This document shows positions 16,892 through 25,657 of a stretch of 34,326 nucleotides of DNA, in pieces (the stretch's first letter is position 1; each line of letters begins with the position of its first letter). This stretch comes from JBEBGV01 sp040081265 (lineage in GTDB: Bacteria; Acidobacteriota; Vicinamibacteria; Vicinamibacterales; UBA2999): positions 1-34,326 of the forward strand of contig JBEBGV010000051.1 of NCBI GenBank assembly GCA_040081265.1. Direction: 5' to 3'. A program made the translations under genes and the position numbers. The notes beneath the pieces were generated by a model, which saw only the letters and a program-made list of their open reading frames with translations, did no database searches and was not told where the DNA came from.

Positions 16892-17433
16892 TGACCAGAC
16901 AGACGAATCGTCTGCCGTCCTCGGCCGTCCAGGTACGCCAAATCAGCGCTCTCCGTGGAAATCCTGAGCACTCTGTAACGCCCCTCGATCGTGTCGCCTT
17001 CCTTGCCGTAGAACACGCCACCCCGGCTGTCACTCAGGACCGCGAGGCGTCCGAGCCGCGACGGTGCGTCGAGCAGCCCGATGAACTTCAAGGGAATGGG
17101 CGGCGGTGGAGGCGGCCCCGTCGGCACCGGCAACGCGATTGGTTCGGCACGAGGTGGCGCCGCCACCACGCGCGGTCCAGCCGGCGCCGGTCTCGCCTGG
17201 AAACGGAACGGGTTCCGCGTCGACTCCTCGAGGTCGTCGGCACGCGCGGTCAGGAGATCGAGACGCAACCCCGACACGGGAATCGCTCGCGCCGGCGCTC
17301 CCGGCGTCTGCGCTGCCGAGACCGCCGCGGGCGCGGCATCAGGCGCAGCGTCACCCGTGTACATCACCAGCGTGCCCGCCAGCACCACCAGCAGCCCGCC
17401 AAGAATCGCCAGCTGTCGCTGGGTCCTGGACAT
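16888..17433 (-). CDS. pilP: PilP/GspC-like inner-membrane-anchored periplasmic protein
   Basis: This 181-residue protein has an N-terminal TM segment (about residues 7-25), an Ala/Pro-rich linker and an RNPF motif. A Pro-rich stretch follows, then a small beta-domain LKFIGLLDAPSRLGRLAVL...GGVFYGKEGDTIEGRYRVLRI. The architecture and gene order (after pilM, pilN and pilO, before the secretin) match PilP of type IV pilus systems. The beta-domain also resembles the GspC HR region. It would link the PilNO complex to the secretin. Classical PilP proteins are lipoproteins. No lipobox is seen here, so it is probably TM-anchored like GspC. Confidence 0.75.
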   Translation of the reverse strand: MSRTQRQLAILGGLLVVLAGTLVMYTGDAAPDAAPAAVSAAQTPGAPARAIPVSGLRLDLLTARADDLEESTRNPFRFQARPAPAGPRVVAAPPRAEPIALPVPTGPPPPPPIPLKFIGLLDAPSRLGRLAVLSDSRGGVFYGKEGDTIEGRYRVLRISTESADLAYLDGRGRQTIRLSGQ

Positions 17434-18023
17434 CAGGGTGCCTCGTCCCGGTAGTACGTGGACATCTGCAGCGTCACCGCGAGCGTGCCACCGTCGACGC
17501 CGTCCTCGCTCAGCGAGATGTTGTCGATCACCACGAACTCCGGTGATGTTTCCAGCTGGTGGATGAACTCACGAATCGCGTCGTAGCTCCCGCCAAGGTT
17601 CATCTCGATGCGCAGGCGGTGGAGCGTGCTGTCGCGCTCATCGACCGGCTCATAGGCGCTCCGGTCGAAGCGAAGGTTTGCCTCGCGCGCCATCTGCGGC
17701 AGCCGGAGATGTGTCAACCGACGCGCGCCGGCGAGTGAGGACGGCAGGACGTCCTGATAGAAGGTCGCCAGTTCAGTCGTGGCGCGGGCCTTCCCGGTCA
17801 GGGTGCCGGTCGCCTGCTCGTGCTCGGCTCGCGCCAGCGCCAGCGCCTGGTCGGCCGCGCGGTCCCGCTGCTCGCTGTTGGCCACGCGCTGGCTCAGTGG
17901 ATACACCACCGTCGCGTAGACGATCACGTTCACGAGGACGAGCACACCGAGGACGATGAGCGTACGGCGATGTTCCTGAACCGTCCGTCGCACCAGGGGC
18001 ATGCCGTGGGGCGCGTCGCTCAT
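17433..18023 (-). CDS. pilO: PilO-like pilus/secretion assembly protein
   Basis: This 196-residue bitopic protein has a TM helix at about residues 24-43 and then a periplasmic coiled coil (RVANSEQRDRAADQALALAR). A ferredoxin-like C-terminal domain contains LRIEMNLGGSYDAIREFIHQLETSPEFVVIDNISL, the signature block of PilO. PilO pairs with PilN in the inner-membrane alignment complex of type IV pili (GspM-like in T2SS). The stop and start overlap by one or more bases with pilN upstream and pilP downstream. Confidence 0.85.
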   Translation of the reverse strand: MSDAPHGMPLVRRTVQEHRRTLIVLGVLVLVNVIVYATVVYPLSQRVANSEQRDRAADQALALARAEHEQATGTLTGKARATTELATFYQDVLPSSLAGARRLTHLRLPQMAREANLRFDRSAYEPVDERDSTLHRLRIEMNLGGSYDAIREFIHQLETSPEFVVIDNISLSEDGVDGGTLAVTLQMSTYYRDEAP

Positions 18024-18613
18024 CGCGGCCCTCCTGCCTGGCTCACCGCCGGCGCGGGCATGGTCGTGACATACACGCCCTCGACCACGGCCTCGATGAG
18101 GCCCTCGGTGTTGGTCTCTTCCTGCCTCGCCAGCACATTGCGGAAGGTGCTCTTGGACTCCAGCGCCTCGAGGAAGGCGTCAAGATCTTCCACCCGCCGG
18201 GCCTGCACCGCAATGGTCACCGAGAACACGCCATCGGTGTCGAGCAGCGGCTGCACCGACATGATTCGGACGTCGGGAGGCAACGTGCGTTCGAACTGCG
18301 CGAACAGGTCGGTCCATGAGAACGCGCGTCGATCGATGATCGCGTTGGCCTCACGCGCCTGGTTCGACACCGTCGACAGTTCGGCCGGGTTGATCTGCGC
18401 CCGAATGGCCGCGGCCACGCCGCGCAACCGCGCCGCCTCGGCTTCGGCACCAGCGGCCTTGGCGCCGAGGGTGCGCTGGGCGCCGGACAGCCGCAGAATC
18501 TCGATGACGTTGAACGCCGAGACGCCCAGGATGACGGCGGCCACCACCGCCAGGATCGCCTGCACGGCCCGAACGTTGTAGAACGGATGAGTTGAGAGGT
18601 TGGTACGCAGCAT
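18020..18613 (-). CDS. pilN: PilN-like pilus/secretion assembly protein
   Basis: This 197-residue bitopic protein begins MLRTNLSTHPFYN, the short cytoplasmic tail that binds PilM in PilN proteins (INLLPWR-like in canonical PilN). A TM helix (about residues 17-38), a coiled coil rich in Ala/Glu/Arg, and a ferredoxin-like periplasmic domain (FAQFERTLPPDVRIMSVQP; VEDLDAFLEALESKSTF) follow. It overlaps pilO by an ATGA junction and pilM by TGATG. Confidence 0.85.
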   Translation of the reverse strand: MLRTNLSTHPFYNVRAVQAILAVVAAVILGVSAFNVIEILRLSGAQRTLGAKAAGAEAEAARLRGVAAAIRAQINPAELSTVSNQAREANAIIDRRAFSWTDLFAQFERTLPPDVRIMSVQPLLDTDGVFSVTIAVQARRVEDLDAFLEALESKSTFRNVLARQEETNTEGLIEAVVEGVYVTTMPAPAVSQAGGPR

Positions 18614-19575
18614 CAGGCCGTCATCGCCTCCCGCTGCGTGCGCAGCAAGATGCCTACGAGCGGCGCCAGCACGTCGGCCGCATCGGATGGCACGTTCACA
18701 CGGTCAGACAGCGACGCGATCTGCGTCGGATCGACCTCCTCCACCGCCACGCCCAGACGCTCCTCGAGGCTCTGACGCGCCACCTCCTCGTCCCCGGGCG
18801 CGTCACCACGCCCGCCGAGCAGCACGCGACTGAACCCCTGACCGTCAAGCCGGTCCTGGTAGTACATCACTGTCTGGTGCACGAGATCGGCAAGCGACTC
18901 CCCTTCTCCCTCCGGCCGGTTGCGGAAGAAGATCAGCTCGCCCGTGCGCACAATGGCCAGCGACGAGTAGCCGGGCCGGATGTGAACGAGCAGCCAGTCA
19001 CCCGCTGGCGGACGATGCGATGCCAGAAAGAGGTTGATGACACTCATCGTAGCCGTGTCCACCAGCCCTGCATAGACGCCGGCGTTGCCGCAGACGGTCT
19101 CGTAGTCGCGCACGATATCGTGTCTGGCCACCTCGACCACGAATTCACGGCCGGTCGCTGACTGCGCGCCGGGCGTGTAGGTCACCGACGCATCTTCGAT
19201 CGCAAACGGCGCCGACTTCCGCACCTGCCACCGCACCAGCTGATCCAGGTCGTCACGTCGCGGTGGCACCTGATCGAAGTGCAGCAGCGACACCTTGGCC
19301 GCCGCGTCCGGAATCACCAGCGCGACCTTGCGCGGACGCGTGTTCAGCCGCCCGAGCACCTCCCGCAGCGTCTCGACCACCAGACGACGGTCAAGGATGT
19401 TGGGTGAGGACAGCGAAGCCACCACGGCGCCCGCAGGAAGCGGTTGCGTCGCGTACGACGTCACCGTTGCCCGCGACCCGCGTGAGGACAGCGTTGCCGC
19501 CGAGATCCGCTCCGGGGCAATTTCAACCGCCGCGTCAGGCGGCGGGCTGGCGAGCCATGACGAGAGAATACTCAT
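18613..19575 (-). CDS. pilM: PilM-like actin-fold assembly protein
   Basis: This 320-residue cytoplasmic protein has the actin/FtsA-like fold of PilM. It includes VALVIPDAAAKVSLLHFDQVP, DLDQLVRWQVRKSAPFAIEDASVTY and GLVDTATMSVINLFLA. PilM recruits PilN at the inner membrane and connects it with the cytoplasmic ATPase; in T2SS the equivalent is GspL. It sits between gspE and pilN with ATGA/TGATG overlaps. The N-terminal VEIAPERISAATL is shorter than the usual PilM lead-in, but the protein looks complete. Confidence 0.88.
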   Translation of the reverse strand: MSILSSWLASPPPDAAVEIAPERISAATLSSRGSRATVTSYATQPLPAGAVVASLSSPNILDRRLVVETLREVLGRLNTRPRKVALVIPDAAAKVSLLHFDQVPPRRDDLDQLVRWQVRKSAPFAIEDASVTYTPGAQSATGREFVVEVARHDIVRDYETVCGNAGVYAGLVDTATMSVINLFLASHRPPAGDWLLVHIRPGYSSLAIVRTGELIFFRNRPEGEGESLADLVHQTVMYYQDRLDGQGFSRVLLGGRGDAPGDEEVARQSLEERLGVAVEEVDPTQIASLSDRVNVPSDAADVLAPLVGILLRTQREAMTA

Positions 19576-21197
19576 TCGACGAACGTCACCTTGTTAATCT
19601 CGCGCAACGTGGTCTGGCCGAGCAGCACTTTCTCCACGGCCGACTCGCGCAGGAACCGCATCCCTTCCTCGTGCGCCATCTTTTTGACTTCCGATGCCGG
19701 CCGACGGTCGAGAATCATCTCGCGGATGGGGTCGGACAGGTCCAGCAGTTCACAGATCGCCGTGCGTCCCTTGAAGCCGGTGCCGCCACAGTCCAGGCAG
19801 CCCGCGCCCTCATAGAACGTGTGCGTCTCGGCCAGGCCCGGATCCATCTTCGATTCCCGGAGGGCATCCGGCTCCACGCGCACGGGTCGCTTGCAGTGCG
19901 CGCAGATGAGCCTGACCAGGCGCTGCGCCATCACGCAGTTGAGCGCCGACACGAACTGGTAGGGCTCCACGCCCATGTTCAGAAACCGACCCAGCACATC
20001 CACGACGTTATTCGCGTGGACGGTGGTGAACACGAGGTGACCGGTCAGCGCCGACTGAATCGCAATCTGCGCCGTCTCCGGATCGCGAATTTCACCGACC
20101 ATGATCTTGTCGGGGTCGTGGCGCAGGATCGAGCGCAGCCCGCGCGCAAACGTCAACCCCTTCTTTTCATTGATCGGGATCTGGGTGATGCCGCGCAGCT
20201 GATACTCGACCGGGTCCTCAATGGTGATGATCTTGTCTTCGATCGACTTGATCTCCGACAAACTCGCGTAGAGCGTCGTCGTCTTGCCGGAACCGGTCGG
20301 CCCGGTCACGAGCACCATGCCGTAGGGCTCGTGAATGTACTTGCGGAACCGCCGCAGTTCCTGCTCGGGGAACCCGAGGATGTCGAGGGTCAGCTCGGTG
20401 AACTGCTCGCTGATCGACTCTTTGTCGAGCACGCGGATCACGGCGTCTTCGCCGTGCACGCTCGGCATGATCGAGACGCGGAAGTCGATGGTCTTGCCGG
20501 GGGTGCGCACCTTGAAGCGGCCGTCCTGCGGCACACGCTTCTCGGCAATGTCGAGCTCGGCCATCACCTTGATGCGCGAGATGATCGAGCTGTGGAACTG
20601 CTTGCTGATCGGCCGCATGGCCGGCTGCAGCACGCCGTCGATGCGGTACTTCACGGCCACCGAGTCGTCGCCCGTCTCGATGTGGATATCGCTCGCCCGG
20701 CGCTGAATCGCGGTGTAGATCGTCGAATCGACCAGCCGGATGATCGGGCTGATGTCGCTCGTCAGACGCTCGACGGTCAGGTTGTCTTCGGCCGCCTCAT
20801 CGTCTTTCAGGACCTGCAGCTGGAAGCCTTCGGTGGCGTCCTCGAGGACGCGCTGGGAGCTTTCGCTCCGCTTCAGCATTTCCTGGATCGCCGACGGCGC
20901 ACCGACGGTCACCTTCACCGGCATGGCGAGGACCACGCTCAACTCGTCGATCATCGGCAGGTCGGTCGGATCGGACACGACGATGACGAGCGACTTGCCC
21001 TCGCGGCGATGCGGTACGAAGCCGTAGCGCAACATCAGGTCGGCGGGGATCGTCCGGAACAGTTCCTGATCGATGCGGAATTCGTCCATGTCGACGAAGT
21101 CCACGCGGTAGCGCTCGGCCAGCTTGCGGGCGCGCGCGACCTCGAGCGAATACTCTTCCGCGGTCTGAACGAGGTTGGGGGAATCAGCCGGCGACAC
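19572..21197 (-). CDS. gspE: GspE/PilB-type secretion ATPase
   Basis: This 541-residue hexameric traffic ATPase has an N-terminal GspE/MshE-like domain (about residues 30-150). The motor follows with Walker A GPTGSGKTTTLYA, the Asp box, Walker B (IMVGEIRDPETAQIA) and the His box (TGHLVFTTVHANN). It ends with a zinc-binding CAHC...CLDCGGTGFKGR tetracysteine, typical of GspE and PilB. It powers pseudopilus or pilus assembly. The start is GTG at 21197 with AGGAGA 7 nt upstream. The neighbours suggest a T2SS-like machine, and PilB is an equally valid label for the family. Confidence 0.95.
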   Translation of the reverse strand: MSPADSPNLVQTAEEYSLEVARARKLAERYRVDFVDMDEFRIDQELFRTIPADLMLRYGFVPHRREGKSLVIVVSDPTDLPMIDELSVVLAMPVKVTVGAPSAIQEMLKRSESSQRVLEDATEGFQLQVLKDDEAAEDNLTVERLTSDISPIIRLVDSTIYTAIQRRASDIHIETGDDSVAVKYRIDGVLQPAMRPISKQFHSSIISRIKVMAELDIAEKRVPQDGRFKVRTPGKTIDFRVSIMPSVHGEDAVIRVLDKESISEQFTELTLDILGFPEQELRRFRKYIHEPYGMVLVTGPTGSGKTTTLYASLSEIKSIEDKIITIEDPVEYQLRGITQIPINEKKGLTFARGLRSILRHDPDKIMVGEIRDPETAQIAIQSALTGHLVFTTVHANNVVDVLGRFLNMGVEPYQFVSALNCVMAQRLVRLICAHCKRPVRVEPDALRESKMDPGLAETHTFYEGAGCLDCGGTGFKGRTAICELLDLSDPIREMILDRRPASEVKKMAHEEGMRFLRESAVEKVLLGQTTLREINKVTFVE

Positions 21198-21211
21198 GCG
21201 TATCTCCTAAC

Positions 21212-22423
21212 TCACCCGCCGACGACCGAGCTGAGCTCGAACAGCGGCATATAGAGCGCCAGCACGACGAAGGAGATGATGACGCCCATCACAACGAGCA
21301 AGACGGGCTCCACCAGGGTAATGAAACGGGCCACTTCGGTTTCGATCTCCTCGTCATAGAAATCAGCCAGGCTGTTGAGCATCTCCTGCAGCGCGCCGGT
21401 CGACTCGCCGACTTCCACCATCTTGACGGCCACATCCGGGAACACATGCAGTGCGAGCAGCGCGCCGGCAAAGCTCTGTCCCTCACGCACACGCGTCCGC
21501 ACCGCATCGATCTGATCCGCCAGGAACCGGTTGGTCATCGACCGGCCGGCGATCTCGAGCGCGTTGACCAGCGGGATGCCGCCACCAAGCAGCGTCCCCA
21601 GCGTCCGCGCAAACTGCGCGGTCGAGAACTTGCGAATCGTCTCCCCCGCCCAGGGCAGTCTCAGCAGCACCCCGTCGAGGCGGGTGCGTTGCCCCGGCTG
21701 CTTCACCCACGCCACGGTAAGCACCACGACCGCGATCACGGCCACCAGGACCGTCCAGAAATTGCCCACAAGGAGATTGGACAACCCCAGAATCACCCGC
21801 GTCGAAAACGGTAACTCACGCCCGAAATTCGAGTAGAAATCCGAGAAGGCCGGAACCACCCGTAGCACGATGATGCCAACCAGCCCGACCATCATCGTCA
21901 CGAGAATCAGCGGGTAGATCAGGGCAGAGATGGTACGGCGCCTGATAGCCCCGATTACCTTTTCGTAACCGACATAACGACGGATGACTTCGTCGAGGTT
22001 GCCGGCGCGCTCGCCAGCCGTGAGCGAGGCTGCATACACCGGAGGAAACAGGTCTGGGTGAGCCAGGAACGCGTCAGAGAGCGAGGTGCCGGCCTTCACC
22101 TGGTCGTGCACGCCGTCGAGGACGGCCTTGAATGTCTGGTTGCTCACCCGCTGACGGAGGATGTCGAGCGACTGAACGAGCGGCATACCCGCCTTGAGCA
22201 GCGTCGCCAGCTCCTGATTGAATACGAGAAACTCCTGCCGGCCAATCTTGCGTCGCCGCGGGCCGGAAAGTGCAATACCGGGCACTCCGCTGCGACGCTG
22301 GAGAGAGAGGACGAATAACCCCTTTTCTTCCAGCTCTTTACGGAGCCGTGCCTCAGTGTCGGCGACGTAGATCCCTTCGATGACCTCGCCACCCGCTGTG
22401 CCCAATCTACATCGAAATTCCAT
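21212..22423 (-). CDS. gspF: GspF/PilC-type inner-membrane platform protein
   Basis: This 403-residue protein contains two T2SSF repeats (about residues 70-195 and 270-395), each with four-helix cytoplasmic bundles and TM segments. The signatures are FNQELATLLKAGMPLVQSLDILRQR and TAQFARTLGTLLGGGIPLVNALEIA. GspF/PilC is the membrane platform that couples the ATPase to (pseudo)pilin polymerisation. It is the first gene of the minus-strand operon that runs to 11570. Its stop is 14 bp before gspE. Confidence 0.95.
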   Translation of the reverse strand: MEFRCRLGTAGGEVIEGIYVADTEARLRKELEEKGLFVLSLQRRSGVPGIALSGPRRRKIGRQEFLVFNQELATLLKAGMPLVQSLDILRQRVSNQTFKAVLDGVHDQVKAGTSLSDAFLAHPDLFPPVYAASLTAGERAGNLDEVIRRYVGYEKVIGAIRRRTISALIYPLILVTMMVGLVGIIVLRVVPAFSDFYSNFGRELPFSTRVILGLSNLLVGNFWTVLVAVIAVVVLTVAWVKQPGQRTRLDGVLLRLPWAGETIRKFSTAQFARTLGTLLGGGIPLVNALEIAGRSMTNRFLADQIDAVRTRVREGQSFAGALLALHVFPDVAVKMVEVGESTGALQEMLNSLADFYDEEIETEVARFITLVEPVLLVVMGVIISFVVLALYMPLFELSSVVGG

Positions 22424-22497
22424 CGTAACCGTATGAGCGGCAGGGAATTACGGTTCGAGATTACCACATCGTCAGACCGCCATCCCGGCGGTCGGGC

Positions 22498-22523
22498 GTG
22501 TGGGTGCCTGGCAGGCACACCAC
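22498..22523. repeat. Inverted repeat upstream of gspF operon
   Basis: GTGCCT (22504-22509) and AGGCAC (22513-22518) form a 6-bp stem with a GGC loop. Outer GTGG and CCAC extend it to about 10 bp with a bulged A. It lies in the 162-bp gap between the lipoprotein gene and gspF, both on the minus strand. It may be a terminator without a U-tract, an operator, or a REP-like element. No second copy was noticed in the window. Confidence 0.35.
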
Positions 22524-22585
22524 GACCCCTTATCCCTGCATATGCTCTTTCGGTCGCAAGGGGCCGTTTCGCCGTACGTTCAGGG

Positions 22586-23464
22586 TTATTTAGGTTGGAC
22601 GTAAACGCGGAACACCCGGACGCCGAGCTCCCGGGAATCGGTGTTCCGCAGCGAGGGGATGGCTGCGGGTACAAAGGTCTTGTCCGGGGTGATCGTGAGG
22701 GTCACCGTGTCCCCGGCGCCAAACTGGTCCCTGGAAAGTGCAATCTTGCGCACCACCCGGTTGCCCCCGCTCAGGTCAAACGCATCAATGACCGCGTCGC
22801 CCAGACGGACGTCCACGTGCTGGGCCCCCTGGTCCGCCAGGGGCTGATCGACCTGCAGGAACAGGACGGCGTCGCGCATCGGGTTCTTGAACGCCAGTGT
22901 CCCGACCTTCCGCGTCCACTGCCATTCGATGCTGCTGCCTTCGCCCGAGACCTCGGCGTCGTGCCAGCCCTCGGTAAACACCACAAAGGGTGCGTCGGAC
23001 TGCAGCTGGAGGTTGAAGCTGGCGACCCGGTACTCGCGCTGCCCAATCGCTTCGCCGTCCATCTTGACGCGCTCGCCGGTTGACAGTGAATACAAGCCCA
23101 CGTCCACGTAGGTGGCGCCCTCGTACGGAAACTTCGGGATGAACATCGTCCGTGAGTACTCCACCGCCTCGCCTGGCTTCCAGCGCGACGTCGGCACTTC
23201 GGGCTGATGGTCATCGGTCCACATCAGCTCGCCGTCGGCGTCGATGAAGTGGACAAAGACCGTATAGTCCTTCGGGAGTGACGCACCCGGCAGGACGACG
23301 AACCGGTACTTCATCTCGATGGGACTCGCCACCGGGGCCTCGGCACGATCAAGCGTGACCTCAGGCGTAGCAACGAGCGCGGGATCGGTGTCGGCCGGAC
23401 GACTGCAACCGGACACGAGCAGGCCGACGATGAGGGATACGGAGAGTAACGAGACGCGGTACAT
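22586..23464 (-). CDS. Lipoprotein of unknown function
   Basis: This 292-residue protein begins MYRVSLLSVSLIVGLLVSGC, a clear lipoprotein signal (lipobox VSGC, Cys20). The mature part is beta-rich. It contains PKDYTVFVHFIDADGELMWTDDHQPEVPTSRW, suggestive of the beta-sandwich domains that some glycosyltransferase-associated proteins carry, and a C-terminal AAIPSLRNTDSRELGVRVFRVYVQ segment common in proteins annotated only as hypothetical. The ATG at 23464 was chosen for the signal peptide, because upstream in-frame codons run into the divergent promoter region. A TATCAT hexamer on the minus strand (23479-23474) ends 9 nt before the ATG. The protein is probably anchored in the periplasm or outer membrane. 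I do not recognise its function. Confidence 0.75.
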   Translation of the reverse strand: MYRVSLLSVSLIVGLLVSGCSRPADTDPALVATPEVTLDRAEAPVASPIEMKYRFVVLPGASLPKDYTVFVHFIDADGELMWTDDHQPEVPTSRWKPGEAVEYSRTMFIPKFPYEGATYVDVGLYSLSTGERVKMDGEAIGQREYRVASFNLQLQSDAPFVVFTEGWHDAEVSGEGSSIEWQWTRKVGTLAFKNPMRDAVLFLQVDQPLADQGAQHVDVRLGDAVIDAFDLSGGNRVVRKIALSRDQFGAGDTVTLTITPDKTFVPAAIPSLRNTDSRELGVRVFRVYVQPK

Positions 23465-23519
23465 CCGTGTGGAATGATACTCCGTAATTCTGCTAGAGTG
23501 CCTGCGGAGCGTATCCACA

Positions 23520-23801
23520 TTGTCCGGTGACGCACTTGGAATGGTTGAGACAAAAGGCCTGATTGGCGCCGTCGAGGCAGCCGATGCGATGGTCAAGGCG
23601 GCCAACGTCGTGCTCGTCGCAAAGGAGTACATCGGTGCGGGCTACGTCACCGTACTCGTGCGCGGCGATGTCGGAGCCGTGAAGGCCGCGACCGATGCCG
23701 GTGCTGCAGCGGCACGACGCGTCGGTGAACTGGTTTCGGTGCACGTCATCCCGCGTCCTCACGCCGAAGTCGAACGGATCCTCCCCAACAGTCGGCCGTA
23801 G
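23520..23801 (+). CDS. BMC-H bacterial microcompartment shell protein
   Basis: This 93-residue single-domain BMC protein contains ALGMVETKGLIGAVEAADAM, VRGDVGAVKAATDAGAAAA and RVGELVSVHVIPRPH. It is the family of PduA, EutM and CcmK, whose hexamers tile microcompartment shells. The pore loop reads IGAGYV where PduA-type proteins usually have IGSG. The TTG start at 23520 is supported by GGAG 10 nt upstream and by the family N terminus (xxALGMVETKGL). Starting at the ATG at 23541 would remove the first strand. It is followed 43 bp later by an aldehyde dehydrogenase with an encapsulation-peptide-like helix. No other shell gene (BMC-T, BMC-P) is present in the window. Confidence 0.93.
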   Translation: MSGDALGMVETKGLIGAVEAADAMVKAANVVLVAKEYIGAGYVTVLVRGDVGAVKAATDAGAAAARRVGELVSVHVIPRPHAEVERILPNSRP

Positions 23802-23844
23802 GCAGTGGGCAGTTGGCATGCACTGACGATGGCTGCCACTAATC

Positions 23845-25614
23845 ATGGCCAGCACTGAGACCGCACCTGCTGCCACCGACCGCGACCTGGCCTCTGTCGC
23901 AGAAGCCCGCGCGCTCGCCCGCGTGGCCCGTCAGGCTCAGAGCAAGCTCGCCGAACTCACCCAGGAACAGATCGACGCCATCGTCACGGCGATGGCCAGC
24001 GCCGTGGCGCCACACGCCGAGGCCCTCGCCCGGCTGGCTGTCGACGAGACCGGCTATGGCGTCGTTGCCGACAAGGTTCAGAAGAACCAGTTTGCGTCGA
24101 AGCGTGTGTACGAATTCATCGCGCCGATGCGCACCGTCGGCGTGATCGGGCGGCAGGATGACAAGAAGATCGTCGAGATTGCCGAGCCCTTTGGTGTCGT
24201 CGCGGCGATTGTCCCGTCCACGAACCCGACGTCGACGGCAATCTACAAGATTCTGATCGCCATCAAGGCCCGTTGCGCGATCGTCATCAGTCCTCATCCG
24301 TCGGCGGCCCGATGCATCACCCGCACGGCGGAGATCATGGCGGAAGCGGCGGCAGCGGCTGGAGCCCCGGCCGGCAGCATCGGGTGGATGAAGACCGTCA
24401 CGCTCGAGGGCACGCAGGAGCTCATGCGGCAGCGTGAGGTCGCTGTCATCCTCGCGACCGGAGGCCTCGGCCTGGTCCGCGCGGCCTACAGCGCCGGCAA
24501 GCCAGCTTATGGAGTCGGTCCGGGCAATGCGCCGTGCTACATCGAGCGGACGGCGGATCCTCTCAAGGCCGCCTCCGACATCATCATCGGCAAGACCTTC
24601 GATAACGGCGTCCTGTGCTCGTCTCCGAATTCGGTGGTGGTGGACGAGGAGATCGCCGAGGAAGTCCGACGCGCGTTCGTGGCGCAGGGCGCATATTTTC
24701 TCAAGGACAACGAGATCGACGTGCTCGCGCGCGGGCTGGTGACCGCGCAGCGTCTGCCCAATCCCGCCCTGGTCGGGAAGTCGGCGGAGTTCATCGCGAA
24801 GCAGGTGGGTCTCACGGTGCCCGCTGGCACTCGCGCGCTCATCGCGCCGCTCAAGGGCGTCGGGCGGGACTATCCCCTGTCCATCGAGAAGCTCGCCCCC
24901 GTGCTCTCATGGTACGTCGTCCGGGACTGGCGCGAGGGCTGCCAGCGCTGCATCGAAATCCTGCGCTACGGCGGGATGGGACACACGATGTCCATCCACT
25001 CGAAGAACGAGGATGTGATCCTGCAGTTCGGGTTGAAGAAGCCAGCGTTCCGGATCTGTGTCAACACACCGACCACGCACGGCTCGATCGGACTGACAAC
25101 CGGCCTGGATCCCGCGATGACCCTGGGATGCGGTGGCTGGGGTGGAAACATTACCTCCGACAACATCTCGCCGAAGCACTTGCTCAACATCAAGCGCCTC
25201 GCGTATGAGTTGCGACCCGCGCAGGCGGCACCAGCACCACCTGTCGAGCGCGCGCCACAGACGTCGGCCGCGGCGTCAGGCATACGGCCTGCCGGAGGCG
25301 GTCTTCCGAAAGCTCCGTCTGCCCCGTCTCCGTCCGGCATTCCAGCGCAGGCACTCGCCGACCGGATCGACCGCTTTCTCAACGTGCGCGGCTTCAAGTC
25401 GGCGGCTGAGCCGCCCGCCGCTGCGGTTCCCGCAGCCGAGCCCCGAGTGGACTCCCCCGCCTCAGCCGTTCAGTTCGTGTGCGAGGACGATGTGCGGGTG
25501 GCAATCAAGGCGGGAACGAAGATCGTCATCGGGGACAAGACGATCGTGACGCCGGCGGCGCGGGATCTCGGCGAAGCCACCCACACGTTTGTGCAGACGG
25601 GCTGGCCACGATGA
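23845..25614 (+). CDS. CoA-acylating aldehyde dehydrogenase, probable BMC cargo with C-terminal encapsulation peptide
   Basis: This 589-residue protein has a catalytic ALDH domain at about residues 15-465. The motif DNGVLCSSPNS carries the predicted nucleophile Cys258, as in the EutE/PduP/AdhE/SauS group that makes acyl-CoA from aldehydes. NAD-binding and substrate segments include PSTNPTSTAIYK and GVGPGNAPCYIE. After a Pro/Ala-rich linker, GIPAQALADRIDRFLNVRGF (498-517) forms an amphipathic helix typical of BMC encapsulation peptides. A further small domain (about 542-589) contains FVCEDDVRVAIKAGTKIVIG and VTPAARDLGE, a TPAAR motif reminiscent of some BMC-associated proteins such as EutT. 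It follows a BMC-H gene by 43 bp. The natural aldehyde is unknown. Confidence 0.88.
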   Translation: MASTETAPAATDRDLASVAEARALARVARQAQSKLAELTQEQIDAIVTAMASAVAPHAEALARLAVDETGYGVVADKVQKNQFASKRVYEFIAPMRTVGVIGRQDDKKIVEIAEPFGVVAAIVPSTNPTSTAIYKILIAIKARCAIVISPHPSAARCITRTAEIMAEAAAAAGAPAGSIGWMKTVTLEGTQELMRQREVAVILATGGLGLVRAAYSAGKPAYGVGPGNAPCYIERTADPLKAASDIIIGKTFDNGVLCSSPNSVVVDEEIAEEVRRAFVAQGAYFLKDNEIDVLARGLVTAQRLPNPALVGKSAEFIAKQVGLTVPAGTRALIAPLKGVGRDYPLSIEKLAPVLSWYVVRDWREGCQRCIEILRYGGMGHTMSIHSKNEDVILQFGLKKPAFRICVNTPTTHGSIGLTTGLDPAMTLGCGGWGGNITSDNISPKHLLNIKRLAYELRPAQAAPAPPVERAPQTSAAASGIRPAGGGLPKAPSAPSPSGIPAQALADRIDRFLNVRGFKSAAEPPAAAVPAAEPRVDSPASAVQFVCEDDVRVAIKAGTKIVIGDKTIVTPAARDLGEATHTFVQTGWPR

Positions 25615-25657
25615 CGCGCAGATGCGCGCAATCGCCCACACTCAACGAAACGTATCG

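Noticed and set aside
19263..21254. Long open frame on the plus strand opposite gspE/pilM
   Set aside because: Antisense shadow of high-GC genes. It gives His/Arg-rich, low-complexity translation without family motifs, while the minus strand carries clear GspE and PilM.
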